IMG/VR virus record: IMGVR_UViG_3300036770_005606
Location: 1 to 37,354 of that record
Direction: 5' to 3' (one strand)
Source: a virus
DNA length: 37,354 bases
Part shown: positions 1 to 6,744 of the stretch, piece after piece
Position numbering within the stretch: the first letter of the stretch is position 1
How the letters are laid out: each line of letters opens with the position of its first letter
Notes under the pieces: generated by a model
What the model saw: only the letters and a program-made list of their open reading frames with translations
What the model was told of the DNA's origin: nothing
Databases searched by the model: none
Made by a program: the position numbers and the translations under genes

Positions 1-127
1 TCCCGCTGTGCGGCCATGTTGTCCACGACGCGAAGGCGGTTGCCTTCAGTTTTGTACTGCACATCCAGGATGCCAGGGATCTGCATTTTCAGCGTGCCGA
101 GCATGATGTCGGCATAGTCGGATGCGA
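1..127. repeat. 127-bp terminal direct repeat (circular contig overlap)
   Basis: Bases 1-127 are identical to 37228-37354. The length equals a common maximum assembly k-mer (127), so this is best read as the overlap left when a circular molecule is assembled, not as a biological terminal repeat. It lies inside a gene whose reading frame continues perfectly across the join. The real genome would be about 37,227 bp. Confidence 0.95.
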
Positions 128-536
128 GCACATCAGCCAATATTTCAGTCGCAAGCGGCAGTACGCTGGAAAGCCAAGGCTTTTTTGAACGCACTGCGGC
201 GGAGCTGCCTACTTTGCGGCCTTTGCCCACGCCGTGCTCAAGGAAAATGCCGTGCCTTGAGAAGCCAAAGCCTACCGATTCAATCTCGCCCTCCTTCTTG
301 CGAAGCTTGTAGCGCAGCGACCTGAATAGATATGGGTCAGGAACTACTTTCGAGCCTGCTTTGCTTTGTTGTTTTTTCAGGCGAGTTGACACCTTTGCCA
401 ACTCGAGCTTGTCCTGAATGCCAAAGCGAGACAAAGTTTTCAGCAGGTTGTCTTTGGTGCCCAATGCCCACCTGTCTATCAGCGCATCCATCGCTTCCAG
501 GCGATCACCGAGACGGACTTGTTCTGTAGGGGTCAT
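1..536 (-). CDS. Conserved neck/tail protein upstream of tape measure, N-terminal part (split by linearisation)
   Basis: Start ATG at 536-534 on the minus strand; the frame is open to base 1 and continues at 37227 to a stop at 37128, giving 211 aa. The N-terminus reads MTPTEQVRLGDRLEAMDALI, followed by a lysine-rich segment and a GFGFSRHGIFLEHGVGKGR stretch near residues 96-114. A small basic protein directly before the tape measure gene suggests a tail-completion or neck role, by position only. A promoter-like motif (547-581) lies just upstream, so this gene and the tape measure probably form one transcription unit. I do not recognise a named family with certainty. Confidence 0.85.
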   Translation of the reverse strand, partial: MTPTEQVRLGDRLEAMDALIDRWALGTKDNLLKTLSRFGIQDKLELAKVSTRLKKQQSKAGSKVVPDPYLFRSLRYKLRKKEGEIESVGFGFSRHGIFLEHGVGKGRKVGSSAAVRSKKPWLSSVLPLATEILADVLASDYADIMLGTLKMQIPGILDVQYKTEGNRLRVVDNMAAQR

Positions 537-546
537 TTTTTTGTGT

Positions 547-581
547 GCAAGTTAGTTTTGAGCCGCATGGCAAAAAAGGAC
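547..581 (-). promoter_or_regulatory. Promoter-like motif copy 1 (GTCCTTTTTTG, N16, TAACTTGC)
   Basis: On the minus strand GTCC is followed by TTTTTTG, exactly 16 bases, then TAACTTGC, a weak match to the Bacteroidota TAnnTTTG box. The box ends 11 bases before the ATG at 536. It is one of a genome-wide set with the same geometry and would drive the 211-aa gene and the tape measure gene. Promoter activity is inferred. Confidence 0.5.
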
Positions 582-623
582 TTTGACAGATAGTACATAT
601 ATAAGGTCTGTATTTAGAAAAAA

Positions 624-650
624 ATGAAAATATTTTGAAAATATTTTCAA
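624..650. promoter_or_regulatory. AT-rich palindromic tandem, candidate operator
   Basis: The stretch contains GAAAATATTTTGAAAATATTTTC, that is, the perfect 12-bp palindrome GAAAATATTTTC preceded by an overlapping direct half-repeat (GAAAATATTTT twice, 11 bp apart). It sits immediately upstream of the -35-like box of the plus-strand promoter at 657-687, where a regulator would be expected to bind. Confidence 0.45.
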
Positions 651-656
651 AAAGAC

Positions 657-690
657 TTGACAAATACAAATATGCGCCGTATATTTGTAT
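657..690 (+). promoter_or_regulatory. Promoter with overlapping palindrome for the plus-strand three-gene module
   Basis: TTGACA (657-662), a 17-bp spacer and TATATTTG (680-687, a perfect TAnnTTTG box) form a strong promoter reading right. The box is embedded in an inverted repeat: ATACAAATAT (664-673) and ATATTTGTAT (681-690) with a 7-base centre, so a bound regulator would block it. The first gene starts at 727. Confidence 0.65.
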
Positions 691-726
691 CATCAAACAG
701 CAAGAAGTTAACCAGTAAATAATAAA

Positions 727-1101
727 ATGATGAAAAGCAAAAAAATACACAGCATAGCAATGAAAGCAGCATGGACCATCTGGCGCAAAGGCGATGCCGC
801 TACTTGGAGCCAAGCCCTGACCAAAGCTTGGGCCTGGGCAAAAAAACAAAATGACAGCAAGGTGTTAAACATTAGCAAGGTGGTAGTCATGAAGGAGAGC
901 GACAAAGCCGTAGCTTTAAAAGTTCGGGTGGCATGCCCGCATCTGGAAATCGAGAAGTTCGGGATGGTATGGGTGCCTAAGTCAATGATCAGCGGAGGCA
1001 CTATACCACGCTGGCTGTCTGACAAGAAGCTGGAGGAGGCTGCTGAATTTTACGGAAATGGCTACCATGGCCGTTTAGATGTTCGCTTTGTTGCAAATTG
1101 A
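727..1101 (+). CDS. Hypothetical small basic protein, first gene of the rightward module
   Basis: 124 aa; ATGATG allows a start at 727 or 730. The N-terminus (MMKSKKIHSIAMKAAWTIWRK) is basic and probably helical, followed by a tryptophan-rich helix (ATWSQALTKAWAWAKKQ). The C-terminal half contains VWVPKSMI and a terminal RFVAN. I recognise no family. It is one of only five plus-strand genes and lies directly behind a strong promoter overlapped by palindromes. It is followed at short distance by two more small genes ending at a terminator. Expression separate from the structural genes (early or lysogenic) is inferred from the layout. Confidence 0.75.
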   Translation: MMKSKKIHSIAMKAAWTIWRKGDAATWSQALTKAWAWAKKQNDSKVLNISKVVVMKESDKAVALKVRVACPHLEIEKFGMVWVPKSMISGGTIPRWLSDKKLEEAAEFYGNGYHGRLDVRFVAN

Positions 1102-1141
1102 TCATTAAACAAATAATTATTTAACCTTTAAAATTTTTAAG

Positions 1142-1477
1142 ATGAAACGTACATTAGAAATTCGCGACATTAACATTCTTAACAAAGCTATGCAAGCAGG
1201 CTTTGAAGGCAACTTTAACGCAACCATTGAGGAAAATTTGAGTGATGCTCAAGATTACCTGATCGAGTGGGAGGTAGGCCTTTATGAGGCGCAGGCTCAA
1301 GTTACCAGCGTTGGCAGGGGCGAAGAAACATTCTCATGGGCCGACAAAAAAGGCTTTGAAATCATTGGTAATGGACAAATACTTGGTGAAGGATTGGAAA
1401 AACACGGAGATAATGTCTATCACACGACTACCGTCGACACAGACGGCAACGTGGTCAAGCTTTACCATGTTTTGTAA
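1142..1477 (+). CDS. Hypothetical acidic protein, second gene of the rightward module
   Basis: 111 aa, acidic, starting MKRTLEIRDINILNKAMQAG and ending DGNVVKLYHVL. It starts 40 bases after the previous stop, behind an A/T-rich leader without a Shine-Dalgarno sequence. No transmembrane segment, signal peptide or known motif is visible. The even mix of short helical and strand-like segments suggests a small globular cytoplasmic protein. Its function is unknown; it is probably co-transcribed with its neighbours from the promoter at 657-687. Confidence 0.75.
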   Translation: MKRTLEIRDINILNKAMQAGFEGNFNATIEENLSDAQDYLIEWEVGLYEAQAQVTSVGRGEETFSWADKKGFEIIGNGQILGEGLEKHGDNVYHTTTVDTDGNVVKLYHVL

Positions 1478-1498
1478 AAAAAATCTTCATAATTTAAA

Positions 1499-1750
1499 AT
1501 GACTAAAATATACAACATCGAGTACCTCGACTCTCAAGGCCTGGTGACAAGCCAAGCCTACTACACAAGCCTCAAGGGGCTGTACGACAACGAAAAAGAG
1601 AGGTTGCAATGCAGCCTCTCTTTCCTCCAGAAAAAGTTTTGGGAAAATAAAGCCATGTTGAATGGCACTGAGATAGAGTCATCGACAGTCACCGTCCAAA
1701 AAAAAGACGTGTACTGGCGAATCATTCAGTCGTTTGCTCAGCCGGCATAA
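1499..1750 (+). CDS. Hypothetical small protein, third gene of the rightward module
   Basis: 83 aa (MTKIYNIEYLDSQGLVTSQA...), starting 21 bases after the preceding stop and ending 6 bases before a strong terminator stem. The mid part (LKGLYDNEKERLQCSLSFLQKKFWENK) looks helical. No family is recognised. It completes a compact three-gene rightward unit. Confidence 0.72.
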   Translation: MTKIYNIEYLDSQGLVTSQAYYTSLKGLYDNEKERLQCSLSFLQKKFWENKAMLNGTEIESSTVTVQKKDVYWRIIQSFAQPA

Positions 1751-1785
1751 AAAAAAGCCTTCGGGAAACCGAAGGCTTTTTTTTT
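1751..1785. terminator. Bidirectional intrinsic terminator
   Basis: GCCTTCGG (1757-1764), loop GAAA, CCGAAGGC (1769-1776), with an A-run on the left and nine T on the right. Both strands therefore see a stem followed by a U-tract. It separates the rightward module (ends 1750) from the convergent minus-strand secreted-protein gene (ends 1784). Confidence 0.93.
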
Positions 1786-2386
1786 AAGATGCTTCCAAGA
1801 TGACTGTGACCTGTTTCACATATTTCAGCACCTCTTCGAAATCAGTTTTTGAAAGGGAAAACACCGCTCCATTTACCTCCAGAAAAAATGCCTGCTTCTC
1901 AATTCTATCCGGTAGATACTCGCCGCCAAACTTAATGCCGTCGGCATCGCAAATGCAGACGGCATTGTTCGGCTTCTTGTCGAAAGCCATCTGGCCGGAA
2001 GCCTTGTACACGTCGTTGATGCACTTGTATAGCGCTGCCAGCTTTGCTTTGTCCAGGGTTACAGTAGAAGCCTTTGACTTCCTTTCATAAGTAGCGTTCA
2101 CGTTGCTGCCTCCACCGCCAAAGGCGCCGGCGGTAAAGCTGCTCAGTCCAATACTCATGCTGGTCATTTCTGTTTCACTTTCAGCAACCAGCACCTGGAC
2201 GGTGGTGACAGTGTCGCGGCTGCCGATGGTGTAATCTTTCTTCAACGTGAACATGATCAGCGAGCCTTTGCCGCTGAGGATGTTAGTCATGCGCTTCTTG
2301 TAAGTGAGGGAACTTTCAGTGACTTGCTGCGCTTGAAGGTATAGGCAGGAAAATAGTAACAATAGTGCTACGCTTAGGTTTTTCAT
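1784..2386 (-). CDS. Secreted protein with Sec signal peptide, probable moron (cargo gene)
   Basis: 200 aa. The first ~20 residues (MKNLSVALLLLFSCLYLQAQ) are a clear Sec signal peptide with likely cleavage around QA-Q. The mature part has strand-like segments, a glycine-rich stretch (FGGGGSN, about residue 90) and a single CIC pair near residue 143. No lipobox is evident. The gene has its own TATATTTG promoter box (2425-2432) downstream of the terminator of the preceding unit, and its own bidirectional terminator. A self-contained unit inserted between phage units is the classical moron arrangement. A role in altering the lysogen is inferred; no family is recognised. Confidence 0.85.
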   Translation of the reverse strand: MKNLSVALLLLFSCLYLQAQQVTESSLTYKKRMTNILSGKGSLIMFTLKKDYTIGSRDTVTTVQVLVAESETEMTSMSIGLSSFTAGAFGGGGSNVNATYERKSKASTVTLDKAKLAALYKCINDVYKASGQMAFDKKPNNAVCICDADGIKFGGEYLPDRIEKQAFFLEVNGAVFSLSKTDFEEVLKYVKQVTVILEAS

Positions 2387-2424
2387 AAGTTACATTTTTT
2401 TGGTTTTAGAAAATAAATTTTCCA

Positions 2425-2432
2425 CAAATATA
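2425..2432 (-). promoter_or_regulatory. TATATTTG promoter box of the secreted-protein gene
   Basis: On the minus strand TATATTTG matches the Bacteroidota TAnnTTTG element and lies 39 bases upstream of the ATG at 2386, right after the T-run of the terminator at 2432-2460. No clear -33 TTTG box is seen. Confidence 0.5.
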
Positions 2433-2460
2433 AAAAAAGCCCCCTGGCAAGCCAGGAGGC
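2432..2460 (-). terminator. Intrinsic terminator after the portal/connector unit
   Basis: Minus strand: GCCTCCTGGC, loop TT, GCCAGGGGGC, then seven T. It lies 28 bases after the stop of the 356-aa gene and ends the long leftward structural unit before the independent secreted-protein gene. Confidence 0.9.
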
Positions 2461-2487
2461 AGATGACAAATTATAATCCTAGACATA

Positions 2488-3558
2488 CTAAATCCGAGAG
2501 GCGCCTTTTCGCGTAGTACTTCCTGTGGCGGTGCCGACAATGCCGCGGCCGGTAATCAGGAATCCATCATCGGGGATGGACTGCGTGGCAGGCCGTGATT
2601 CCTGATAGGCTTCTTCTGCTTCTGCCAGCTCTGCCTGCCAATCCTTATAATCTTGAAATGCAACATCTTCCAGATTTTCATTCAGGTAGTCGCGCAGGCG
2701 TTTGAGGTGCCGGTTGGCGGTATCGTCGTGGTGCTGATTTTTGACAAAGTATTTTTCGACACCAGCGACCAACTCACTGTTAAGTGCTTCCCCTTGTGTT
2801 TTTGAAACGATGCGATCGCTGCGCATTTCTACAATGTTCATGGCCATAGCCGCAGCGATGGCGTAATGAGCCACCGCGCGATTGATTAGATAGATCACCT
2901 TTTTTTCCTTGGTTTCAGTTGTCCAGGTGTTGGTCTTGCGAGCATTCAGCAGTGCAGCGTGTTGCTGCTCACCCAGGAGCGGAGCAATAACAAACTGCTC
3001 AACATCCTCGACCACTCCTCTGATGGTGTCGAATGTATGTCGGGCCATGCGCTTATTGTGTACATTTCGAAAGTCAGCGGCCGTGTGCAGGAAGATGTTG
3101 TGGTGTTTGTCATAACCAGGTGCAGTTGTCCAGTCAGTGTAAGTTGCTTTGTTTGTTTCGAGAAATAGGATCAGCTTCTCCATCGATTCGTAGCCGTTCA
3201 CGATGGCGTTGTCCATCACGGCCAGCATCTGGTATTTGTAAGCGGATTTCATGTTTTCATTTTCAACGCGGTACATGCCCGCCTCGCTGATCTGCACGGT
3301 GGCATGTGGCATGTATTCGTATAGGGCGAGCCAGGCCAGGGCCTTTCGGTAATAGGGCAAAAGGTTGGTTTCTGCCTGGGTCAGGTTGCTGTTTTCAATG
3401 CCATCAGCCAGGGCATTGTACAAGGTCGTGCCCAGCCAGTCCTCGATATGCCGTTCGTGGGCGATGTCGAAGTACGGCTCGATGCTGTCCAGGTACATCG
3501 AAGCATTCACGCCGCCGCCGATGACATCCTTAAAAGTTCCTATGGTTGGAAAAATCAT
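2488..3558 (-). CDS. Connector-like structural protein (DUF6712-like)
   Basis: 356 aa, directly downstream (24-bp gap) of the portal candidate. The protein is largely helical (MIFPTIGTFKDVIGGGVNASMYLDSIEPYF...) with segments resembling the DUF6712 family of Bacteroidota phages: the early DIAHERHIEDWLGTTLYNAL, the mid EQFVIAPLLGEQQHAAL and the YLINRAVAHYAIAAAMA helix. The tail is Ser/Thr/Arg-rich. A head-tail connector or adaptor role is inferred from its position after the portal. The family assignment is from memory of the sequence style and would need a profile search. Confidence 0.8.
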   Translation of the reverse strand: MIFPTIGTFKDVIGGGVNASMYLDSIEPYFDIAHERHIEDWLGTTLYNALADGIENSNLTQAETNLLPYYRKALAWLALYEYMPHATVQISEAGMYRVENENMKSAYKYQMLAVMDNAIVNGYESMEKLILFLETNKATYTDWTTAPGYDKHHNIFLHTAADFRNVHNKRMARHTFDTIRGVVEDVEQFVIAPLLGEQQHAALLNARKTNTWTTETKEKKVIYLINRAVAHYAIAAAMAMNIVEMRSDRIVSKTQGEALNSELVAGVEKYFVKNQHHDDTANRHLKRLRDYLNENLEDVAFQDYKDWQAELAEAEEAYQESRPATQSIPDDGFLITGRGIVGTATGSTTRKGASRI

Positions 3559-3582
3559 ATTGCAAAAATTTGAATTGTGAAA

Positions 3583-5034
3583 TCAGCCCTCGCCAGTGCC
3601 GGCATCCGTCGGCTGAATGGTGTTGCGCGATGGTACCATCCCGCTCTCGATCAGGTTGCTGGTGGTGTGTGCGGTGTGGTCAACCATGAACCGGACTCCC
3701 CACTGGTTATACCGGCTGATGAAGTTAAGTGGACCCAAGATGTACTCCTGTTCAATGGTGTTGAGGTTGATGGCTGTGTTGTACACCTCCCGCTTGTCGG
3801 AGCCGGAGCCGGCTCCCATGGCGCCGTTTTCGGTCTTGAGTCCGAAATCGGTAGGATGTGCGCCAAGGCCCTGCACTATTTCAAAGTTAGCGCGCTCCGC
3901 ACCAGGCACCCAGCTGTCGCGCTTTATCTTGTCGTCAATTGGAATGATCTGCACTTTGCCCAACTCCTTGGTGTTCAGCGGGTCGAACCTGAACACAGAC
4001 AGGATCGAGGCAAAGCCTTTATCCACGCCGACGAATTTGTCGTTGATGGCATCCTCGAATCTGTCCAGGGCGGCGGAGCGCTGTTCGTTGGTGTAGCTGT
4101 CCCATTCCGGGTGCTCGATTTTGAAATAGCTTTCTTCGACCAGTATCTGGTACTTCAACTGAATCTGGTTCTGCTGCATCGAATTGACGATGCGCGGCAC
4201 GTCGGCGGCCACATCCATCCAGCCATTTGACAGGAACAGGCCCATCCAGGGCGGCCTGGCATAATAGACAGAGCGGCCATACCTAATCCGGCTGTGCCAG
4301 GAGAAGGTATAGCCGCGCAGGCGGTCGAAGAAGCCGCGGGCATCCCACCAGGTGAGCAGGGGGAGCAGGGTCGCGGTGCCGGAAAAGTCGCTTCTGGTGC
4401 TTTCTGAGACGGTGTTGCCGGTGTCGGTTAGTTGCGAATAGCGCTGGTACTGGTTCCAGGCGAAGCGGGCGTCGTAGAGCAGGTATTTGATGGTGCCCAT
4501 GCGATCCTGCTTCGACAGACGGCAAAAAGGCGCTTCTTTGTGGTACAGCCCAACAACGTACTTTCGGCTCAGGCTGAGCTTCATTTCAGAGAAGGTGTTC
4601 CAGTGTCGGGTCCAGTCGAGGCATTGTGGGAAAAACCACTCCGTATTCACCATGTTTTCGGCAAGGAACTCCTCCACGGCCGGGTCGTAGTGGCGTTCGG
4701 GCTGTGCGGTGCGAGCCAGGTCAGCCTCTTTGAAATAGACCAGGCCATTGCCATACATGAGCTTAGCCAGTCGAAGACTGGCCTGTGCTGCAATGCTGAC
4801 TTTGGCGAATTTTGCTTCAATGCGGTTGGGCAGGTTGTCATCTCCATCGAAGGCTCCCCAGGGAGCATAGTCGTAGCCGATGTCTGTCTCGTCCGGGTAA
4901 TCAGATATGGCGGGGCGAGGGCTGCCTGTGCTGTTGTCGTCGGTGGCGGTGCGGCCTGTCAGGCTGCCGGCTACGGCGGGGCGGCGTGCGATGCGCGCTT
5001 TGCCTGCTACCTCGAAGAGATCAAAAGTGACCAT
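3583..5034 (-). CDS. Portal protein candidate
   Basis: 483 aa from the ATG at 5034 (MVTFDLFEVAGKARIARR). An upstream in-frame ATG at 5073 would add a 13-residue Pro/Lys leader but lies inside the promoter motif, so 5034 is preferred. Portal-like features are the size, the alternating helices and aromatic strands, and the C-terminal GSGSDKREVYNTAINLNTIEQEYILGPLNFISRYN block, which resembles the clip/stem end of phage portals. Portals form the dodecameric ring for DNA entry at one capsid vertex. The gene lies about 13 kb downstream of the terminase, unusually far. Alternative: another large head-tail joining protein. Confidence 0.75.
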   Translation of the reverse strand: MVTFDLFEVAGKARIARRPAVAGSLTGRTATDDNSTGSPRPAISDYPDETDIGYDYAPWGAFDGDDNLPNRIEAKFAKVSIAAQASLRLAKLMYGNGLVYFKEADLARTAQPERHYDPAVEEFLAENMVNTEWFFPQCLDWTRHWNTFSEMKLSLSRKYVVGLYHKEAPFCRLSKQDRMGTIKYLLYDARFAWNQYQRYSQLTDTGNTVSESTRSDFSGTATLLPLLTWWDARGFFDRLRGYTFSWHSRIRYGRSVYYARPPWMGLFLSNGWMDVAADVPRIVNSMQQNQIQLKYQILVEESYFKIEHPEWDSYTNEQRSAALDRFEDAINDKFVGVDKGFASILSVFRFDPLNTKELGKVQIIPIDDKIKRDSWVPGAERANFEIVQGLGAHPTDFGLKTENGAMGAGSGSDKREVYNTAINLNTIEQEYILGPLNFISRYNQWGVRFMVDHTAHTTSNLIESGMVPSRNTIQPTDAGTGEG

Positions 5035-5046
5035 GCGTTTTTTTTT

Positions 5047-5081
5047 CAAAAATAGCGGGGGCACAGGCGGCAAAAAAGGAC
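5047..5081 (-). promoter_or_regulatory. Promoter-like motif copy 2 (GTCCTTTTTTG, N16, TATTTTTG)
   Basis: Minus strand: GTCC, TTTTTTG, exactly 16 bases, then TATTTTTG, a perfect TAnnTTTG box ending 13 bases before the portal ATG. A small hairpin (TAAGCA 5083-5088 with TGCTTA 5097-5102) lies just upstream and may terminate the preceding transcript. Confidence 0.65.
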
Positions 5082-5099
5082 ATAAGCAGGCTGTTATGC

Positions 5100-5468
5100 T
5101 TACGGCACCACCTTCATCCCATTGAACTCAACAAACAACGGCGGATGCACCTTCACGATTCTTCCGGTAGGATGGCCGTTGACAAAGACCTCCACGTTCC
5201 TGGTGTACCACAGCCGGTGATTTGGCTTCCGGCTGTTGTCCACCTGGTTGAGTTCTTCCAGCTTCTGCTCGCGCGGTGTCATGGGCCTGCCTTCGATGAT
5301 GGCTTTCGGTTTGTTTTCGGACATGACCAGTCGCGCCTGGATGTCGCGGAGTTCGCCGCCGGTCTTGCGCTTTCGGTCGTATTTAACGTAGCAGAGGGAA
5401 AAGGATGCCCCGGTTTCCATGATGCGGAGGCATTGAGGGAGAGAGATGATTTTTTGTTTTGGGTTCAT
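5100..5468 (-). CDS. Hypothetical basic protein between the tRNA-like gap and the portal gene
   Basis: 122 aa, rich in Lys and Arg (MNPKQKIISLPQCLRIMETGASFSLCYVKYDRKRKTGGEL...). The middle is helical and basic (RPMTPREQKLEELNQ). The C-terminus (NGHPTGRIVKVHPPLFVEFNGMKVVP) is strand-like. It directly precedes the portal gene on the same strand. No family is recognised. A structural accessory or DNA-contacting role near the portal is possible but not shown by any motif. Confidence 0.78.
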   Translation of the reverse strand: MNPKQKIISLPQCLRIMETGASFSLCYVKYDRKRKTGGELRDIQARLVMSENKPKAIIEGRPMTPREQKLEELNQVDNSRKPNHRLWYTRNVEVFVNGHPTGRIVKVHPPLFVEFNGMKVVP

Positions 5469-5563
5469 GGTCTTTTTTTACAGGTTTTGAATAAAATAGT
5501 GCCAGGCGCATGACCCTGGCGAGAAAATAGACTAATCGCATCGCTTATAGCGCTTGATGTTGC

Positions 5564-5636
5564 CACCGGCTGCGGATTCGAACCGCACAACTGGCACCTG
5601 CTGCCAGCCGGTGAATTGCCGGCATCGCTGCCGGCT
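5564..5636 (-). tRNA. tRNA-like element 1 (degenerate tRNA or compact tRNA mimic; CAG in the anticodon position)
   Basis: On the minus strand a textbook T-arm is present: TGCGG, TTCGAAT, CCGCA (5587-5571), followed by GCCGGTG. Two folds fit. In the 50-nt compact fold CACCGGC (5613-5607) pairs perfectly with GCCGGTG (5570-5564) and encloses only one hairpin plus the T-arm, with no D-arm. In the 73-nt cloverleaf-size fold AGCCGGC (5636-5630) pairs over 6 bp and the anticodon arm is CTGGC, AGCAGGT, GCCAG. That loop reads CAG, but the universal U33 is G and the D-stem is poor. No CCA is encoded. A GCCGGCA-GCGA-TGCCGGC hairpin (5635-5618) competes with the second fold. Confidence 0.45.
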
Positions 5637-5667
5637 GAAAAGTAATCAACCAAAAACTAAAGGCTGT

Positions 5668-5750
5668 CGCCGGGGCTGGGGTCGAACCAGCAAATACGCG
5701 CCAAAATCCATGTAAAAAAGACGCGTGCAATTCCCTTCTGCCACCCGACG
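5668..5750 (-). tRNA. tRNA-like element 2 (class II size, TTT in the anticodon position)
   Basis: 83 nt on the minus strand. The acceptor is CGTCGGG with CCCGGCG (7 bp, one G-T). T8, a D-arm GCAG/TTGC with loop AAGGGAA (A14 and GG present) and a perfect T-arm GCTGG, TTCGACC, CCAGC follow the tRNA rules. The anticodon arm CGCGT, CTTTTTT, ACATG has one mismatch; U33 is present and the anticodon would be TTT, but position 37 is T where a purine is expected. The variable region is long (17 nt). A discriminator A follows and CCA is not encoded. It could be a functional unusual tRNA, a decayed tRNA or a mimic. Confidence 0.5.
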
Positions 5751-5850
5751 CTATTATGTAAACGAGCGCCAACCCATGGACAAAATACGCTCTTAACAAA
5801 AACCTGTAAAATAATGATGGCTTTGTTGAGATAATGGTAAGAGAAAAACG

Positions 5851-6744
5851 TCATGTTTTCGATTTTAAAGTCCGCTCCATTTCAGCGCGTAGGCGCTGCG
5901 TTTCCAAAAAGTCAAGCTCCGATAGTACGTCACGCCAATTCAAGCGGGCCACATTTTCAACGGCCGTGATGTTGCCGGCCGCCGATCTGAACACCTCCCA
6001 CCAACCATAGTCGGCGCCGGACTGCTGGCCGCTGCCTCGCTCTTGGAATACTGCCGGAAACTGCCCGATGATGTGCAGCCTGCACGACAGTAACCAGAAC
6101 AAAATCACATTTTTCAGCATCGTCGGCAGCTTGGCTATTTGCTCCTGGCGGGCCGGTATGCTGGCCTCGTTCAGCGGCTGGCGGCGGTCGCCGTACCAGT
6201 TTTCCAGAAGGTTCTCCTCGGTGCCCGGCTTGGATGGCCGGTACATCGTGGCTATCAGCTTGTCAATCGTGGTAGTCTGCTTAGTTGTGGCATACTCCTC
6301 GAAGCCGTTAAACAGCAAAGCCAGCTCGTAAGCAGTTATATTTTCCAGCCCATTGGCCGGAGCGTAGAGATCCATCTTTGTGCCGATCTGAGAGGGCATA
6401 TTTTCAAGCACCGGGAAAGGGCACGCGGTAAGCGTCGGATTCAGCTCTATGGCAGGGCCTTCGCCAGTCGTATTTTCAAGGAACAGGAAGTCGAGCAGTG
6501 ACAGCAGGCTGAGCAAGTGTTCGGGATTTCCTATAAGTTCCTGAGCCAGCTTTTTGTCTTTGTCAGGCACCAGCAGGTGCAGCACTGCAAGACGAATGTC
6601 ACGCGCCGATGCAGGCTGCATCGTGAGCGTGACGGCGGCCATCAGCTTGGCAGCTCCGAACTGCTCAAGCAGCTCGTTCCAGCATGACGGCAGGCTGAAC
6701 TCAATGGCGCCATCCTCCACGCTTTCAATCCTGATCTTTGTCAT
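5851..6744 (-). CDS. Conserved phage protein of unknown function
   Basis: 297 aa, starting in a 4-bp ATGA overlap with the recombinase gene. The N-terminus (MTKIRIESVEDGAIEFSLPSCWNELLEQF) is strand then helix; the rest is mostly helical, with a hydrophobic helix around residues 208-228 (LKNVILFWLLSCRLHIIGQF) and a coiled, charged C-terminus. No catalytic motif is visible. Proteins of this style occur near tail genes in Bacteroidota prophages, and a tail-assembly or chaperone role is possible but only inferred. The tRNA-like gap follows. Confidence 0.82.
   Translation of the reverse strand: MTKIRIESVEDGAIEFSLPSCWNELLEQFGAAKLMAAVTLTMQPASARDIRLAVLHLLVPDKDKKLAQELIGNPEHLLSLLSLLDFLFLENTTGEGPAIELNPTLTACPFPVLENMPSQIGTKMDLYAPANGLENITAYELALLFNGFEEYATTKQTTTIDKLIATMYRPSKPGTEENLLENWYGDRRQPLNEASIPARQEQIAKLPTMLKNVILFWLLSCRLHIIGQFPAVFQERGSGQQSGADYGWWEVFRSAAGNITAVENVARLNWRDVLSELDFLETQRLRAEMERTLKSKT

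Larger units (their letters stand above)
5469..5850. other. 382-bp intergenic gap holding two tRNA-like elements
   Basis: No credible protein gene is present. Besides the two tRNA-like elements (5564-5636 and 5668-5750, 31 bp apart, same strand) there is a further stem, GAGCG...CGCTC on the minus strand, around 5763-5793. Longer reading frames across the gap run through these structured elements and have odd compositions. Confidence 0.7.

Noticed and set aside
1-127. Biological direct terminal repeat (as in T7-like phages)
   Set aside because: The length is exactly 127, a standard k-mer size, and the repeat falls inside a coding frame, so assembly overlap is the simpler explanation.
3577-4230. 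217-aa and other plus-strand frames opposite the portal gene
   Set aside because: These are antisense shadows of a long minus-strand coding frame, with no regulatory signals.
5545-5854. Protein frames of 62-84 aa in the 5469-5850 gap
   Set aside because: They run through the tRNA-like elements, have unusual Cys/His/Pro composition and mutually overlap. RNA structure explains the gap better.
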